From positions 1 to 25,493 of the forward strand of contig JAIWWG010000179.1 of NCBI GenBank assembly GCA_025435555.1: 25,493 nt of DNA, in the 5' to 3' direction. How positions within the stretch are numbered: the stretch's first letter is position 1; every line of letters starts with the position of its first letter. A program made the position numbers and the translations under genes. The notes under the pieces were generated by a model, which was not told the origin of the DNA, did no database searches, and saw nothing but the letters and a program-made list of their open reading frames with translations. This DNA is from Chytriomyces cf. hyalinus JEL632 (Eukaryota > Chytridiomycota > Chytridiomycetes > Chytridiales > Chytriomycetaceae). Positions 1-9,831 of the stretch are shown piece after piece.

Positions 1-560
1 CCTTGGGCATGTGGAGGCGGGGCTGGCAATGAGCGGCTGCAGCAACGCTGATTGCGCGGGAGCGGTCGCAAATTGCGCAGCTCTGTGGGCCGATGATGAG
101 GGAGCAGGACTACGGAAAATGCTGGGCTGTGCTGCTGATGGGAGTGGGATCGCGGGCGGCAAATGGGATCGCGGGGACGGCTTGGCATGGTGCAAAGAGG
201 GTGCAGCGGCTGAAGGGATCGCGGGAATGGTGGCTGATGGTGCGGCTGATGATGCGGAGATGGGTGGACATGCTGCGGATGGGATCGCGGGGATGGCTGT
301 GGATGGTGGGAGAGAGTGGCTGATGGGGGGAATGGTGGCTGACGGTGCGGCTGATGATGCGGCTGATGGTGCGGAGATGGCTGGACATGCTGCGATTGCG
401 ATCGCGGGAATGGTGCGGCTGAAGGTGTGGATATGGCGGCTGATGAGATGGAGATGGCTGAACATGGATGGGGAGAGCTGCGGATGAGATCGCGGGGATG
501 ACTGTGGATGGTACAGAGAGTGCGAAGATGATTCAGATGGTGTGGAGATGGCTGCGGATC
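1..560. repeat. G-rich degenerate minisatellite
   Basis: The stretch is built from irregularly repeated G-rich words such as gatcgcggg (near 148, 169, 220, 286, 400 and 487), gcggctgatg and gcggagatgg. Spacing varies from about 20 to 115 nt. One frame stays open to 487 and reads as low-complexity Ala/Asp/Gly/Met peptide with recurrent AADGIAG-like units. The repeat register then slips between frames near 410-480, so the open frame looks like a by-product of repeat composition. It could instead be the end of a repetitive exon cut by the window edge. A GTGAGT donor-like site lies just downstream at 570. Confidence 0.55.
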
Positions 561-885
561 AAGTAAAGGGTGAGTTTCTTAGTTGTGTGTATCGAAAATA
601 AAGAATACTGTACTGCAGAGAAGGAGTTGGGGACTGAAAGTTGTTTTGTGCGGCTGAGTGACTGAATAAAGATCCAACTGCAGACACAAAGCCAGTGTAT
701 GGCAGGACATCCTTCAGCAGATAGAAAGTTGATCCGTCAAACTGGTGGCCGAAACCCAGCAACTACTTCAACTTGTATCTGATCATGATGCCTTGCCATA
801 CGGTGCCATGCCGTGCCACACCTCTGACCATGCGCTGCATGTTGGATACCTCATTTGGTTTTTGCCTTTTTTATTTTTTTACAAA
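561..885. other. Unassigned spacer upstream of the acidic-repeat gene
   Basis: No convincing coding signal was found. The stretch holds a GTGAGT donor-like site at 570 and a pyrimidine-rich run just before the ATG at 886. Promoter elements for the gene starting at 886 presumably lie here, but no specific motif can be defended. Confidence 0.3.
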
Positions 886-2835
886 ATGCTTCCCACCGCA
901 ACAAGGTCCAAGTCCAAAAAGACCACGATGGTCAAAACTCCGATGACTGAACATGAACTGAACGAAAGAGCAAAACGCATTCTCACCAAACTGCAACAAG
1001 GGCTCAATGTACAGCATTCCTTCCACAGAGTCCTTCTGGACGCGAAGAAAACATTGGAGTATGAGTTGGAGGAAACCTGCTACTCAAACAAAACCGAAAA
1101 AGAGGAGAATCCGATGCAAAGAAAAAAAGCGGAGTTGGAAAAAAGGTGCATTTGTTGTTTGTATTTTGTTCGTGTGTCTGAAAATTATTCCTCCCTTTCA
1201 TAGCTTGTTTAGAGAAGGCAGCACCGAATCCAGACAATGAAACAATAGACGATCAGGGGAAAAATAATAATTCTGAATGGGACGAAGAAATGAACGGAGA
1301 TTCAGACATTGGTGAAAAAGACAAGCATATCGATGAACTTGAAATCGAAACTTCCGACAATGAGTCTGACGGAGATATGGACAATAATGGAGCAGGCAAA
1401 GAGGTGGTGGATGAAAAATTGAATGATAAAGATACTGGGGATGAAGACAAAAGTGACAAGATCATAGGGGAAGAAATCACAGGAGAAGAAATCACAGAGG
1501 ATGAAATTGCAGGGGACGAAATTGCAGGGGACGAAATCGCAGAGGACGAAATCGCAGGGGACAAAATCGCAGGGGACGAAATTGCAGAGGACGAAGAATC
1601 CAACGACGAAGAATCTGATGACGAAGAATCTGATGACGAAGAATCGAAAAAAACTCCTGCCCAAATTCAGAAAGCCAATCAAGATATTGCAAAAGCAAAC
1701 AAATTTATCAAAGATGCACAGGTGAGTTACTTTCATGTTGATTATAAGTCTATTTCTACTTAAGTATAACATTAATAACTAGAGTGGCAAGTACATTAAA
1801 ACATACGTGACGAAAATCAAGAACCTCGTTGCGAATGAAAATTCTGTCGGAGTCATCCATTTGGATTACACAACCAGGGTGCAAGCAATGACCCTTTTCA
1901 AGGAAAAGCCTGTTGTACTCCTTGCCTTGAACGAAGAGTTAGTTGGCTATGTATTGACCCATCAAGAGTCACGCCAGCCTGTTCAATCGTGCCAGTTCCA
2001 GTTTAATACAATTAGTAAATTGTTGGAGCTGTTCAAGATTCAGTCAAAACCGGACAAGAAAATGGAAAAGTCTCACTCGAATGCATTTCCTAATAAGGTC
2101 AAAGACGGAAGCGAAAGGCTGTATAATCTATCCATCTTCAACATGTCGGGCCATACAAAGACGGCACTCAAGTTTTCCAGCAAGACATGGAAAGGAAAAC
2201 TTGCTTGCTATATGGACGTGGGGGAGAAAACACCTTCTTGTGCCATGCTTGGACATGTCACTGAGTATGGAAGTTCAACCCTTCAAACGCCGGCTCTTGT
2301 GGACGAATTGAATGCAATCTTCTTCCCTGGTTCTGTAAAACGGAAGAAGCAAATTGCCCACCTCATCAACGAGCATCAAAAACAAGTTACCTCAAGGCTG
2401 GCAGAAAATGGGGGATACCTGTTGCGATACATAGCCAGGAACATGTTGAATCCAAAACATTGCGACAGCAAAGATTGCAAAGTCATACCATCTACCTTGC
2501 TTTATGGAGGCAAGTTTCAGGCTAACATGTCTTTTTTGAAACTCAGCGAGTATGATATTTCTATTCCAGTTAAGTGAATTGCATTTTATTAATTCAAATC
2601 ACAACCTCTAACCTCAGCTGACTAGATCTGCGTTGGTACAATCATCTCCTTTTTCGCTGCCAGCATTCAACACGAAGTTGAAGTCGAACCGAACTTCCTC
2701 AAGAGCAACAAGAAGTTTGAGGAACGCATTGTAGAAGTGTTTGGATCATATGAAAGCATCTATCAACATCTGGCACAGAAAGACAAAATTGTGAAAGAAG
2801 CTGCAATGGTCAAGTCTGAAAATAAAAAAGAGTAA
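886..2835 (+). CDS. Unrecognised multi-exon protein with acidic pentapeptide repeat
   Basis: The proposed model starts at ATG 886. Exon 1 runs to about 1145-1171, exon 2 from about 1204 to 1721, exon 3 from 1783 to 2568, and exon 4 from 2626 to the TAA at 2833-2835, giving about 590 residues. Introns 2 (1722-1782, GTGAGT...CTAG) and 3 (2569-2625, GTTAAGT...CTAG) are phase 0 and join open frames cleanly. Intron 1 is uncertain because the best-looking donor (GTGCAT at 1146) does not preserve frame with the acceptors at 1203 or 1212. The N terminus is basic and probably coiled-coil (about residues 20-87). Exon 2 is strongly acidic and carries about eight 15-bp units encoding EIAGD/EIAED, then DDEES repeats. 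Exons 3 and 4 look globular with no motif I recognise. The acidic tract suggests a nuclear or chromatin-facing protein, but that is inference only. The 3' end faces the SET-domain gene. Confidence 0.6.
1467..1640 (+). repeat. 15-bp coding tandem repeat (EIAGD/EIAED, then DDEES)
   Basis: Consecutive 15-nt units of the form gaaattgcaggggac encode GEEIT, EDEIA, GDEIA, GDEIA, EDEIA, GDKIA, GDEIA and EDEES, followed by three NDEES/DDEES units. The unit is a multiple of three, so copy-number change would keep frame. It lies inside exon 2 of the gene at 886-2835. Confidence 0.8.
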
Positions 2836-3166
2836 TTTACCTTCAAATTTAACATTCACTTTCGGCACATTTGAAGCTTCAACGTCAGCTGACGGGTGAA
2901 CCAAATCAAGGACTGCTGAAGTTGCAGGCTGTTGTTGCACATTAACCATTTCCAGGTATACAGTCCATAAGTGCAGTCAAAATCCATTTCAGGATAGATC
3001 ACTTCTTCGACATATTTCCGGTTTGTGAGGCTCATGATTGCAGCTTTGATATGCTTTCCAACTGGAGCTGTTGCTGTGACGGACAGGTGACCTCAGGTGC
3101 AGATCATGTGTGGGTGATTGGTATAATCGAGACGGCGGAAGATGCTGGCGGTGGTGAGCAGATGAG
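2836..3166. other. Convergent intergenic region, possible extra 3' exons
   Basis: This lies between the stop of the plus-strand gene (2835) and the stop I use for the minus-strand SET gene (3167). Several short minus-strand open stretches could be further 3' exons of the SET gene if exon 5 is spliced differently, for example through a GTCAGT-like donor near 3208. None can be confirmed. No other gene, RNA or repeat was recognised. Confidence 0.3.
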
Positions 3167-4760
3167 TCAGATGATCAGACTGTCAAGAGTGAGGAAGACA
3201 ACAAACATTTGCACAACTGACGGACAACGTGCGCACACCAAAGCCACTCGGTTTGAATAGGTATCTTCTTGTGTGATGGCAGGCGAGCCAAGTTTATTTT
3301 GCAGTTTTTGCATCATAAAAAAAAATGTGCGTTTCAGAAACACCTGAATTGCAAAGTTTCGAATTTCCACAAGCAGGAATGGCAGACGCGTTTAATTCAG
3401 CAGATTTTCAACACCCCGCACGAATACCTTGATTGTGGCATTATCATTTGCATCAGTGTCCCTGTCTTCTGCTTTTCTTTCTTTCTTTCGTATTTTCGAT
3501 CCATTTAAGGAGCCACCCCCAATCAACTCATGCAAATTGTCGAGACATGCTCGAATAGGCACAAATGCGATATGAGATGAATGCAACAGTTCTGTAGCTC
3601 TTGTTTCCATCCCTTTCATGAGCGACTGCAGCCGCTTCAACTCTTTCAATGTTGCCGCATTTATAACGCCTTTCTTTCATGGTCGATGTTGTCGCAAACA
3701 ATTTCGCGCTTTCCATTGTACTTTGCCGACTTTGTGCATTGCTTGGGGTATTCGAAGCAGTAGAGTCCAACCCGCTTGAACAGATTCCAAGAACGCATTC
3801 ATTTCCACGAGCATTCGGCGTAGACTTAAAATCAACCGGTCAAATTGTCGGCAGACGTTGTCCAGTTGCTTCTGAGTGGCTGTTTTCCCACATGTTGCGC
3901 AACAACCCGTGAATTTTCCAACATTTCCAGTTATGCAAATCATTTCTGCAGATGATTCATTTTCGGAGGTCCATTGAAATGCTGCGCATTCGTAATCTTC
4001 GTGGAGGGGTCCATGGACGATAGTATTCGAGCCTGCCAAAAATCCCGTCGTTGGTTGAGCATGACACCACTCGCATTGGCAGTAAAATAGAAAATGCTCT
4101 TCAAGATAGCGCTGCCGATCCTAAGAACATTGCTGAAAATCAGTTGGATAACCCGGGACAGCACAAGAAAGAACGTCACCTCAGCCAGTTCCACATTCGC
4201 CACCAAGTCAATGTAAGAAATGGTTACTTCCTCGCCGCATTGGATATCTCGTTTCACAGTCAATTGATACACTGGAGACGGGAAGCCTTCAACTTCGTCA
4301 CATGCGTTTGGATTGCAAGAATGATTTGCGTTGGACATTGTGACGAGGAGCGCAGTTGGGAACGAGTTGCACTGGAGCACAAAGTAAAAGCGCAGGATAA
4401 AGTCTCGAGATGGTGGTTGCAGCTGTTTGTTTGGCCGCACGTTATGTCGGCTGCTTTTTCGGCGATTTCGTCAATCTCAGACTGAGGAACCTGCTCCCGT
4501 CGCGCCGTTGGAATCATTGAGATTTGAATCGGAAACAAGTACTGAAGCACGCTGGATGCATTGATGCTGTTTCTCGCACGAAAGACGAGCGCGGCAGAAG
4601 CATTGGTCTGAGAGAACTGTCCGTGTGGCCAGGCCTCGAATGCGCTCTCCTCCAAGAGAAGCAGTCCTCTCTCGATGTGTTGAGTCGCTACGAACGCACG
4701 GCCTTTGTCGGGAAGCTCTTTGATCTGGAGAGCATCCTTGTTGACATTTTTTGGACCCAT
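3167..4760 (-). CDS. SMYD-like SET-domain protein lysine methyltransferase, five exons
   Basis: Proposed to transfer methyl groups from S-adenosylmethionine to protein lysines. The model in minus-strand order is 4760-4491, 4422-4180, 4120-3722, 3673-3428 and 3343-3167, about 444 residues, with every intron phase 0. Introns are 68, 59, 48 and 84 nt; the third removes an in-frame TGA at 3679-3677. Residues 1-45 resemble the SET N terminus (DKGRAFVATQHIERG). The core signature is NANHSCNPNA (121-130) followed by GEEVTISYIDL (153-163), the cofactor and active-site region of SET domains. A CxCxxC post-SET zinc motif follows at C185, C187 and C190. Family proteins usually carry a MYND zinc finger inserted early in SET; none is visible here, as EESAFEAW passes straight to the helical part. 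The C-terminal helical region (LLHSSHIAFVPIRACLDNL) resembles the SMYD tail. Exons 1-3 are well supported; introns 3 and 4 and the exact C terminus are less sure. Confidence 0.75.
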
Positions 4761-5036
4761 GAGGTAAAAATTTAACTCATCCCATTTTATCGCATCAAGT
4801 ATCCATCCAGAACTCTCCGTCTCGGGTTTCGAATATCAATTGCATAAGAGTACGTTTTCTGCTCTCCGACACTATTACCTTACATTCCCATGCGTCCTCA
4901 TGTCCATTGTGCTGCATCTCTTAAATTTTGAAAAAGTCACAGGGGAATTGTCGGAACATGATTTCGTGTTTATGCCAAGCATCGAGGTCAAAACAAAACA
5001 AAAAAGTGCTCACAAAACACCACAAGTACAAAAGGA
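4761..5036. other. Upstream region of the SET gene, no gene seen
   Basis: This is the 5' flank of the minus-strand SET gene and the left flank of the first PAM2 cassette. It is moderately AT-rich with no recognisable coding exon. It may contain promoters for both sides, but no element can be named. Confidence 0.3.
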
Positions 5037-5530
5037 ATGTACCGCCTCCTCCGTACTGACTGCAACCACTTCGAATCTCACGCAGCTCACTATGGACGTC
5101 TCTTGTCCATACTCCGAAACACCCTCTTTGTCGTCATTTCAATTTCAGCTGTCGCTATTTTAGCCGCAGGAGCGGCGCGTTTTGATTCTGAAGCAAAGTC
5201 CACAAAGGCGGCTGAGATATTTCAACGGCTGATTGCCAAGAGACAGCTGATCGAGCTTTCGTTGGTTATCACCGCCCTGGTTGTGTACGCAAGAGAAGGC
5301 TTTATAAATGAACGAGGTTAGTGTGGCTTCAGTTCAGTTCCGGTCCATTGATGCAAATCCCTCTTCATCACTGACCTAGTCTCGTTCTTCAGAGAACGCT
5401 CCTGTTGACCACACGGGCCACAAGTGGTTGTGCCCGCTCCCGTAGATGTTCAGACCCAACCTCTTCGCAAGCTTCAAGGTCCAAGGCCAGGGCTGAACCC
5501 CTTTGCCGCCGAGTTTGTGCCGGCATCCCC
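5037..5530 (+). CDS. PAM2 cassette copy A: hydrophobic exon, intron, PAM2 exon
   Basis: The left open stretch encodes a peptide with a hydrophobic run (VVISISAVAILAAGAA) and a second amphipathic run (LIELSLVITALVVYA), ending in GFINER. A 76-nt intron follows (5317-5392, GTTAGT...TTCTTCAG). An intron at the equivalent place, also 76 nt, occurs in copy C. Downstream, in another frame, 5490-5528 encodes GLNPFAAEFVPAS, a close match to the PAM2 consensus that binds the MLLE domain of poly(A)-binding protein. Simple splicing does not put the PAM2 frame in phase with the first exon (a TAG arrives in the spliced frame), so an exon is missing from my model or the copy is decaying. No domain family was recognised for the hydrophobic exon. 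Confidence 0.4.
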
Positions 5531-5585
5531 AAGAGGACTGACTATTTATGCGAAGAAATTCTATCGATGACTATCTTCCACCAAG

Positions 5586-5957
5586 TTGCCACTGCCCGCC
5601 GCCTTATCAAGCAGGCCAGAACTAAAGCAGCTATGCTTTCACAGACGAGTACCAGCCGCTGCTTTGAAGGCATTAAATCCCTTTGCCGCGACTTTCCAAC
5701 TGTCGTCAACAGGTAAAGAGAATGTGGTGCTCACAACGGCAACTTACGCACCTTTTCCAGCTGAACTCCGTCCAAGACATCGGCTTAACCCACTCACTTT
5801 GGAATTTGTGCCCGCTTCAGCAAGGGGCTCAATGTCGACTGAGAGGGACCTGACAGAACAAAAAAAAAGTAGCGTCAAAACCAGCACCCTACAACATACG
5901 AGGTACATACCGTTCTTGTATCTGCGAGTTATGTTGATGCTTCGTACTCACTGCTAA
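5586..5957 (+). CDS. Fragment with two more PAM2-like motifs
   Basis: This open stretch carries ALNPFAATFQLSS at 5670-5708 (a weaker PAM2 match, with Glu-Phe-Val replaced) and RLNPLTLEFVPAS at 5781-5819 (a strong match). A possible 48-nt intron, 5713-5760 (GTAAAG...TTTTCCAG), lies between them and would preserve frame, so the coding region stays open with or without splicing. It may be the downstream exon of the copy-A gene, giving a protein with three PAM2-like peptides in series. PAM2 motifs recruit poly(A)-binding protein in translation or mRNA-decay factors; that role is inferred from motif alone. The start is not defined and the first open codon is not an ATG. The last ~120 nt belong to the repeated cassette (copy B). 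Confidence 0.4.
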   Translation: MPLPAALSSRPELKQLCFHRRVPAAALKALNPFAATFQLSSTGKENVVLTTATYAPFPAELRPRHRLNPLTLEFVPASARGSMSTERDLTEQKKSSVKTSTLQHTRYIPFLYLRVMLMLRTHC

Positions 5958-6280
5958 GGCTTTGAATCCTGAGTAGCATAAAATGGTGTCCGTCTGATTG
6001 AACAGTCCAATGTTGGAACGTCAGTGATCCCACCCGCGAGCAAAAGTCGCGAAGAAAAAAGTGAGCGAGGGTTAAGTTCTGTCCAGGCCCTGTGATGCAA
6101 ATCCCTCTTCATCACTGACCTTGTCTTCATCTTCTGAAAAAGCCACGCGGGCCGACAAGATCCGCAGGGAGGTGTAAGCAGTGGACGACGGTGTACCTGG
6201 CCGGGCCCTTCGCCAGCCGTTCGGGCCAAGACGTGGGTTAAACCCATTAGGCCGCCAAGTTCGTGTCTGCCTCTGCGATG
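5837..6280 (+). pseudogene. PAM2 cassette copy B, decayed
   Basis: The left edge shares actgagagggacctgacag with copy C at 10468. The intron-like segment (about 6068-6139) shares gatgcaaatccctcttcatc with the copy A intron, but its acceptor reads ttctga where A has ttcag. The PAM2 equivalent at 6235-6274 begins GLNP and continues AAKFVSAS only after a 1-nt frame change relative to copy A. The lost acceptor and frameshift indicate a nonfunctional copy. Confidence 0.55.
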
Positions 6281-6850
6281 GGGCTACATGAGGACTTTCA
6301 TTCTGAGTACCTGAATTTACCGCGCATCGTTTTTCCTGTTCTTTTTTTCATATTCTTCCTCCATTACTCTCATCTTTATTTTCTGGCATGGCGGTAGAAG
6401 TCAGCAAGCAGTAAGTTAATTTATAATCCACAATAAACCACACAAGAAGCATGTCTTTCAGATATTTGGGTTCGCATTTTGCTTCGCTTAATATATCGAA
6501 CCTCCCTTGCTATGTGTCACACCAATGAGATCACACAGCCAGTACAAGCCGCCTGAAATGCAGTGGGAAATGTATCCTCTATCATGCTACTGATGGACTT
6601 GCGTCGTTTTCCAGTCAGTCAGGAACCTGCGGGGGCATATAATAAAAACTTTGAAAACTGAAGTCTTTAGCTTCCCAGCACAGATGCGCTCAGCGTACTT
6701 GTTGCATAATACCTGGGATATGTATGCGGAAGGAGACGGCATCTCAGAGTGTGGAATTAGCACTTGACAGCGTTCAGGTGGATTTTTGCCGTTGAAGCGA
6801 TGCTGCTCATTGGTTCATGTTCGCACCAACAGGGACAAAATCCTTGGTAA
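6281..6850. other. Gene-poor region with one possible short spliced ORF
   Basis: The region is mostly AT-rich with no recognised gene. One possible small gene starts at ATG 6388 (MAVEVSKQ), with a clean 51-nt intron 6411-6461 (GTAAGT...CTTTCAG) and a short second exon ending after about 29 residues in total. Splice sites of this quality can occur by chance and I do not recognise the peptide. Confidence 0.25.
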
Positions 6851-7020
6851 TTCAATCACTTAACGGCATTTTTAGAGATGGAAAAGTCATTTGATCCTAT
6901 TGTACAGTTTTCGCACCTGGCCTGCAACGCGTGAGAGTGAAAAAATTGTTTTTGGACAATGCCACAAACCTTGCCCAACTTGCGCTCTGTCGCAGCGCGT
7001 TTTCCCTGCGCACATACTGT

Positions 7021-7022
<2 letters not shown>

Positions 7023-7049
<27 letters not shown>
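7023..7049. repeat. (CTG)9 trinucleotide tract
   Basis: Nine uninterrupted CTG units. Depending on frame and strand it would encode Leu, Cys or Ala (plus strand) or Gln, Ser or Ala (minus strand). No convincing gene spans it, so it is best treated as a microsatellite. Confidence 0.9.
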
Positions 7050-7052
<3 letters not shown>

Positions 7053-7084
7053 ATGCGCGAGAGGTGTAGATGTCGCAATAGGGC

Positions 7085-7387
7085 ATGATGAGTTTGAAGC
7101 GACTGTTCTGCGATGTCATGATCAGCAATATCAGCAATCTGGAGGATCCAGAAATCTGGAGGCAGCCAGCGATCCTTTCAAAATCCAACTGATTGAATCG
7201 TATTTTGGCCGTATCCTCAATCAAAGAAATGAATGGAGAAATCCAATGGCGTCGCAAACTGGAAGAAATCTCAGATGAACGCGTGTGGAATGAGGACACG
7301 CTGAAGCATGTCATGCAGCACTGGTTCGAGATTGATAATTGTTCAGAGGCAGTAATTTGGACGCAAGTCCGAAAATACCTCCATTAA
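7085..7387 (+). pseudogene. Unrecognised coding-like fragment with one in-frame stop
   Basis: From ATG 7085 one frame reads MMSLKRLFCDVM and on to 7189, meets a TGA at 7190-7192, then stays open to 7387 (for example KLEEISDERVWNED, HVMQHWFEIDN). The residue composition looks like real protein on both sides of the stop. Either a small intron removes the stop or this is a gene remnant. No family was recognised. Confidence 0.3.
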
Positions 7388-7390
7388 GTT

Positions 7391-8100
7391 GGTTTCGCCA
7401 GCGGCTCGAAGAAAGCGATTGTTGAAGTCTGCTCGATAATCAACGCGACCAAAAGAGCAAAAACACAGCAACTGCACACCCAGTCAATATGTTAGGAATA
7501 GTTTCAGATGAATATGCGTCGCTGCATTGTCATTGTGATGTGTGCTTACCCTTTGTTTTCCCACATCCTTCAATGAAACAGAAAGGGCACAGTTTCTCAC
7601 GCAATCCATCCTCCGACCGGAAGCAAGAAATTTCCTATACGCTTCATATATATTCGTCTGGATTTGGCTGTATTTGTTTTCTGTGGTTCCAGTCCGGCCA
7701 CTGCAAGTTTGCATGTTGAACTCCTTTGAACTCGAGGGTGAGACTGCAATGACGATATACAGAAGGAATGGGATGGTCCATTCCGTACGGCATCGAATCG
7801 GTACTGATTGGTCCGGAAGGTGTGCGACGAATCAAAAACCCCAGCTCGCAGCGAAGCAGACCGTCATCAAACATTGATATACTGTGTGCAAATGCAGGAG
7901 TTTCTGGAGCCGTCATTAAAGGTGGTGGATATTTTGTTGCTTATTGTTTGGTGTTTTCGCTGACAAGGATTGCTGCCTGTTTTTGTAAAAACTTAGAATT
8001 GCAAACTTCCATCCCCACCAGAGCACCGCTTCTACCGACGAGCGCACGCATATTACACAAGAGCAATATACACTCAAACTCGCCTTAGAAGAACCCAAAT
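7391..8100. repeat. Segmental duplication, left copy
   Basis: This segment is a diverged copy of about 8577-9420. Matching anchors are tttcgccagcggc (7391 vs 8579), cccacatcc...gaaac...cacagtttctcac (7560 vs 8765), ttccagtcc (7686 vs 8893) and ttggtgttttcgctga (7948 vs 9315). Short coding-like islands, including NIDILCANAGVSG near 7877-7917, hint at old gene exons, but no continuous gene can be assembled on either strand. An intron-like acceptor present in the right copy (ctgcag at 9365-9370) reads ttgcaa here. Confidence 0.5.
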
Positions 8101-8576
8101 GGTATTCGCAAAAGCCCTCGGTGAACTTGTTGCATCGGAGCAGTGATCACACGCTTCATCGTTGAACCCAACTTGAACGTGGCTTCGATAGTACACGGTA
8201 CGTATTGCGCTATCTTCTTTTGCATCCCGCTGCTTTTCACCAACTTTGACCGCACGCCGTATAGCTGCAGTCAAGTATCGAAGACAAGCCTCTGCCCGTA
8301 GAAAACAACAAGGCGTTCCTATTCAATTGATGGCCAGCTGCTACTGCTGCGTGCACTGGAGTCCGAATGCCATGTTCACGCGAGCACTGTGAAGACGGCG
8401 GAAGCATCTCGAAAAGCCTGTTTACAAACAGCAGTCTCGCTTCTTTTATGTGTCGTTCTTGCTACAGAGCCCGCGTGCACTTGCTTTTGTTTCTCTTCCT
8501 GGTCAAGGCGTATAATTATCCAGATGGGGCAGAAGTTGATGCAAGTCCAAAGATTCGACTTCCACTGATGCCGCGA
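8101..8576. other. Spacer between duplicated segments
   Basis: No gene could be established. A minus-strand open stretch (8274-8074, including VGEKQRDAKEDSAIRTVYYRS) has coding-like composition, but it has no recognised domain and no clear splice continuation. Confidence 0.3.
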
Positions 8577-9420
8577 TGCTTTCGCCAGCGGCGTGAAGCA
8601 CGTGATTCTGGACGTGTCATCAATGTGACCAAATGACTCAAAATGCACAGCGGCTTCAAATACGCACAAGGTGTCTAGAAATACGGTGAGAATTATACAT
8701 GAATAAATTGCAAAGTTGAGATTCGCTCACTGCTTGTTTTTAGTGTTTGTATTTCCCTCCTGTGCCACATCCAAATGAAACAAACAGTTTCTCACACACA
8801 CACCCGGCTCATCATCCCACAGAAAGCGAATATTGTCTGCTATGCGGTTACTACTCCCCAGAAGTTGGAGGCGTATGCAGTTTTGTTTAGTTCCAGTCCA
8901 GCTACATCAAGTTCGCACACTGAACACCTTCGAATTTCGAAGCTGAGACCGTTGGATGACAAGATTCATGATGAACTGAAGTTGCCTTGGCCGGATTATA
9001 TGGGGTCCAGGGTTCAAAATTCTTTGTGTCGAAAACAGGTGCAAAACTCGGACGCTGCAGTTTGAATCAGGCGAGTGAGTCCCAGGCATGTGACCCTCAA
9101 CATCAGCATACGATGCCGGTGGATATTGGCAGGCCCAATACGTACAGTGATGAGTCGGTAGTGTGTGGTCCGGCAGGTGCACGGCGCATCAAAGAAACCA
9201 TCCTGTGTCTATGCATTGATGCAGACAATCATTGAACAGAGAATATGCGCAAACGCAGGAGACGCTGAAGGCGTCACCAAAGAAGGTGAGGATTTTTGTT
9301 TAGTTGTATTTTTTTTGGTGTTTTCGCTGAGAAGGATTCTGGCCCGTTTTCTAAAATATTTAAACTGCAGGCGTAAAACCCATTCCTCCGACTTAAAAAA
9401 CAGCGCTCATCATACACCCA
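8577..9420. repeat. Segmental duplication, right copy
   Basis: This is a diverged copy of 7391-8100, longer because of insertions in the middle. Coding-like islands include FASGVKHVILDVSSM (near 8580-8630) and CANAGDAEGV (near 9247). A donor-like GTGAGG at 9285 and an acceptor ctgcag at 9365-9370 suggest intron remains. I cannot assign a gene. Confidence 0.5.
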
Positions 9421-9703
9421 AGAGCTGCTTGTGTAAGATATGTACCCAGCGTAATCACTTTGTCCGGAACCGCAATGCTTGACCCAACCACGTGACTCTG
9501 TCCCTAAGTTGACTTCATCAACAACCAACCCAGCAACCGCAACGCGCAACCGTGCCAGTAGCAAACCACATGCCAGCTGAGCATTTTGTATACATCCTAC
9601 CAGCAGTATTGCATGCCCCGGGCCGATAAAATTTTGAGCAAATCGTGGCAAGCCCCTCGCGATAAACATGACAAGCAACTGGGTAAAAATTAGCTTTACC
9701 TGT

Positions 9704-9831
9704 ACAATCGCTCGGATATTGGCTGGGGTCCAAAGCAGAGCATAGATCCTTCCATTGTGAAGGTACGACAATTGCTCGGATATTGCCTGCGGTCCAAAGC
9801 AGAGCATAGATCCCTCCATTGTGAAAGCATG
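9704..9831. repeat. 64-bp tandem duplication
   Basis: Two adjacent 64-bp units begin acaatcgctcggatattg (9704) and acaattgctcggatattg (9768). They share most positions, including gtccaaagcagagcatagat. The period is not a multiple of three, so it would shift frame in any coding sequence. Confidence 0.8.

Noticed and set aside
745-885. Upstream extension of the exon starting at 886
   Set aside because: The frame is open but begins with a non-ATG codon and reads as hydrophobic low-quality peptide; the ATG at 886 is a better start.
6931-7278. Poly-Cys or poly-Ala proteins around the CTG tract
   Set aside because: The open frames come from the trinucleotide repeat and are unsupported elsewhere.
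7877-7920. Short-chain dehydrogenase gene based on CANAGVSG
   Set aside because: No glycine-rich cofactor motif or YxxxK could be placed in order, and no continuous exon structure exists. Kept only as a weak hint.
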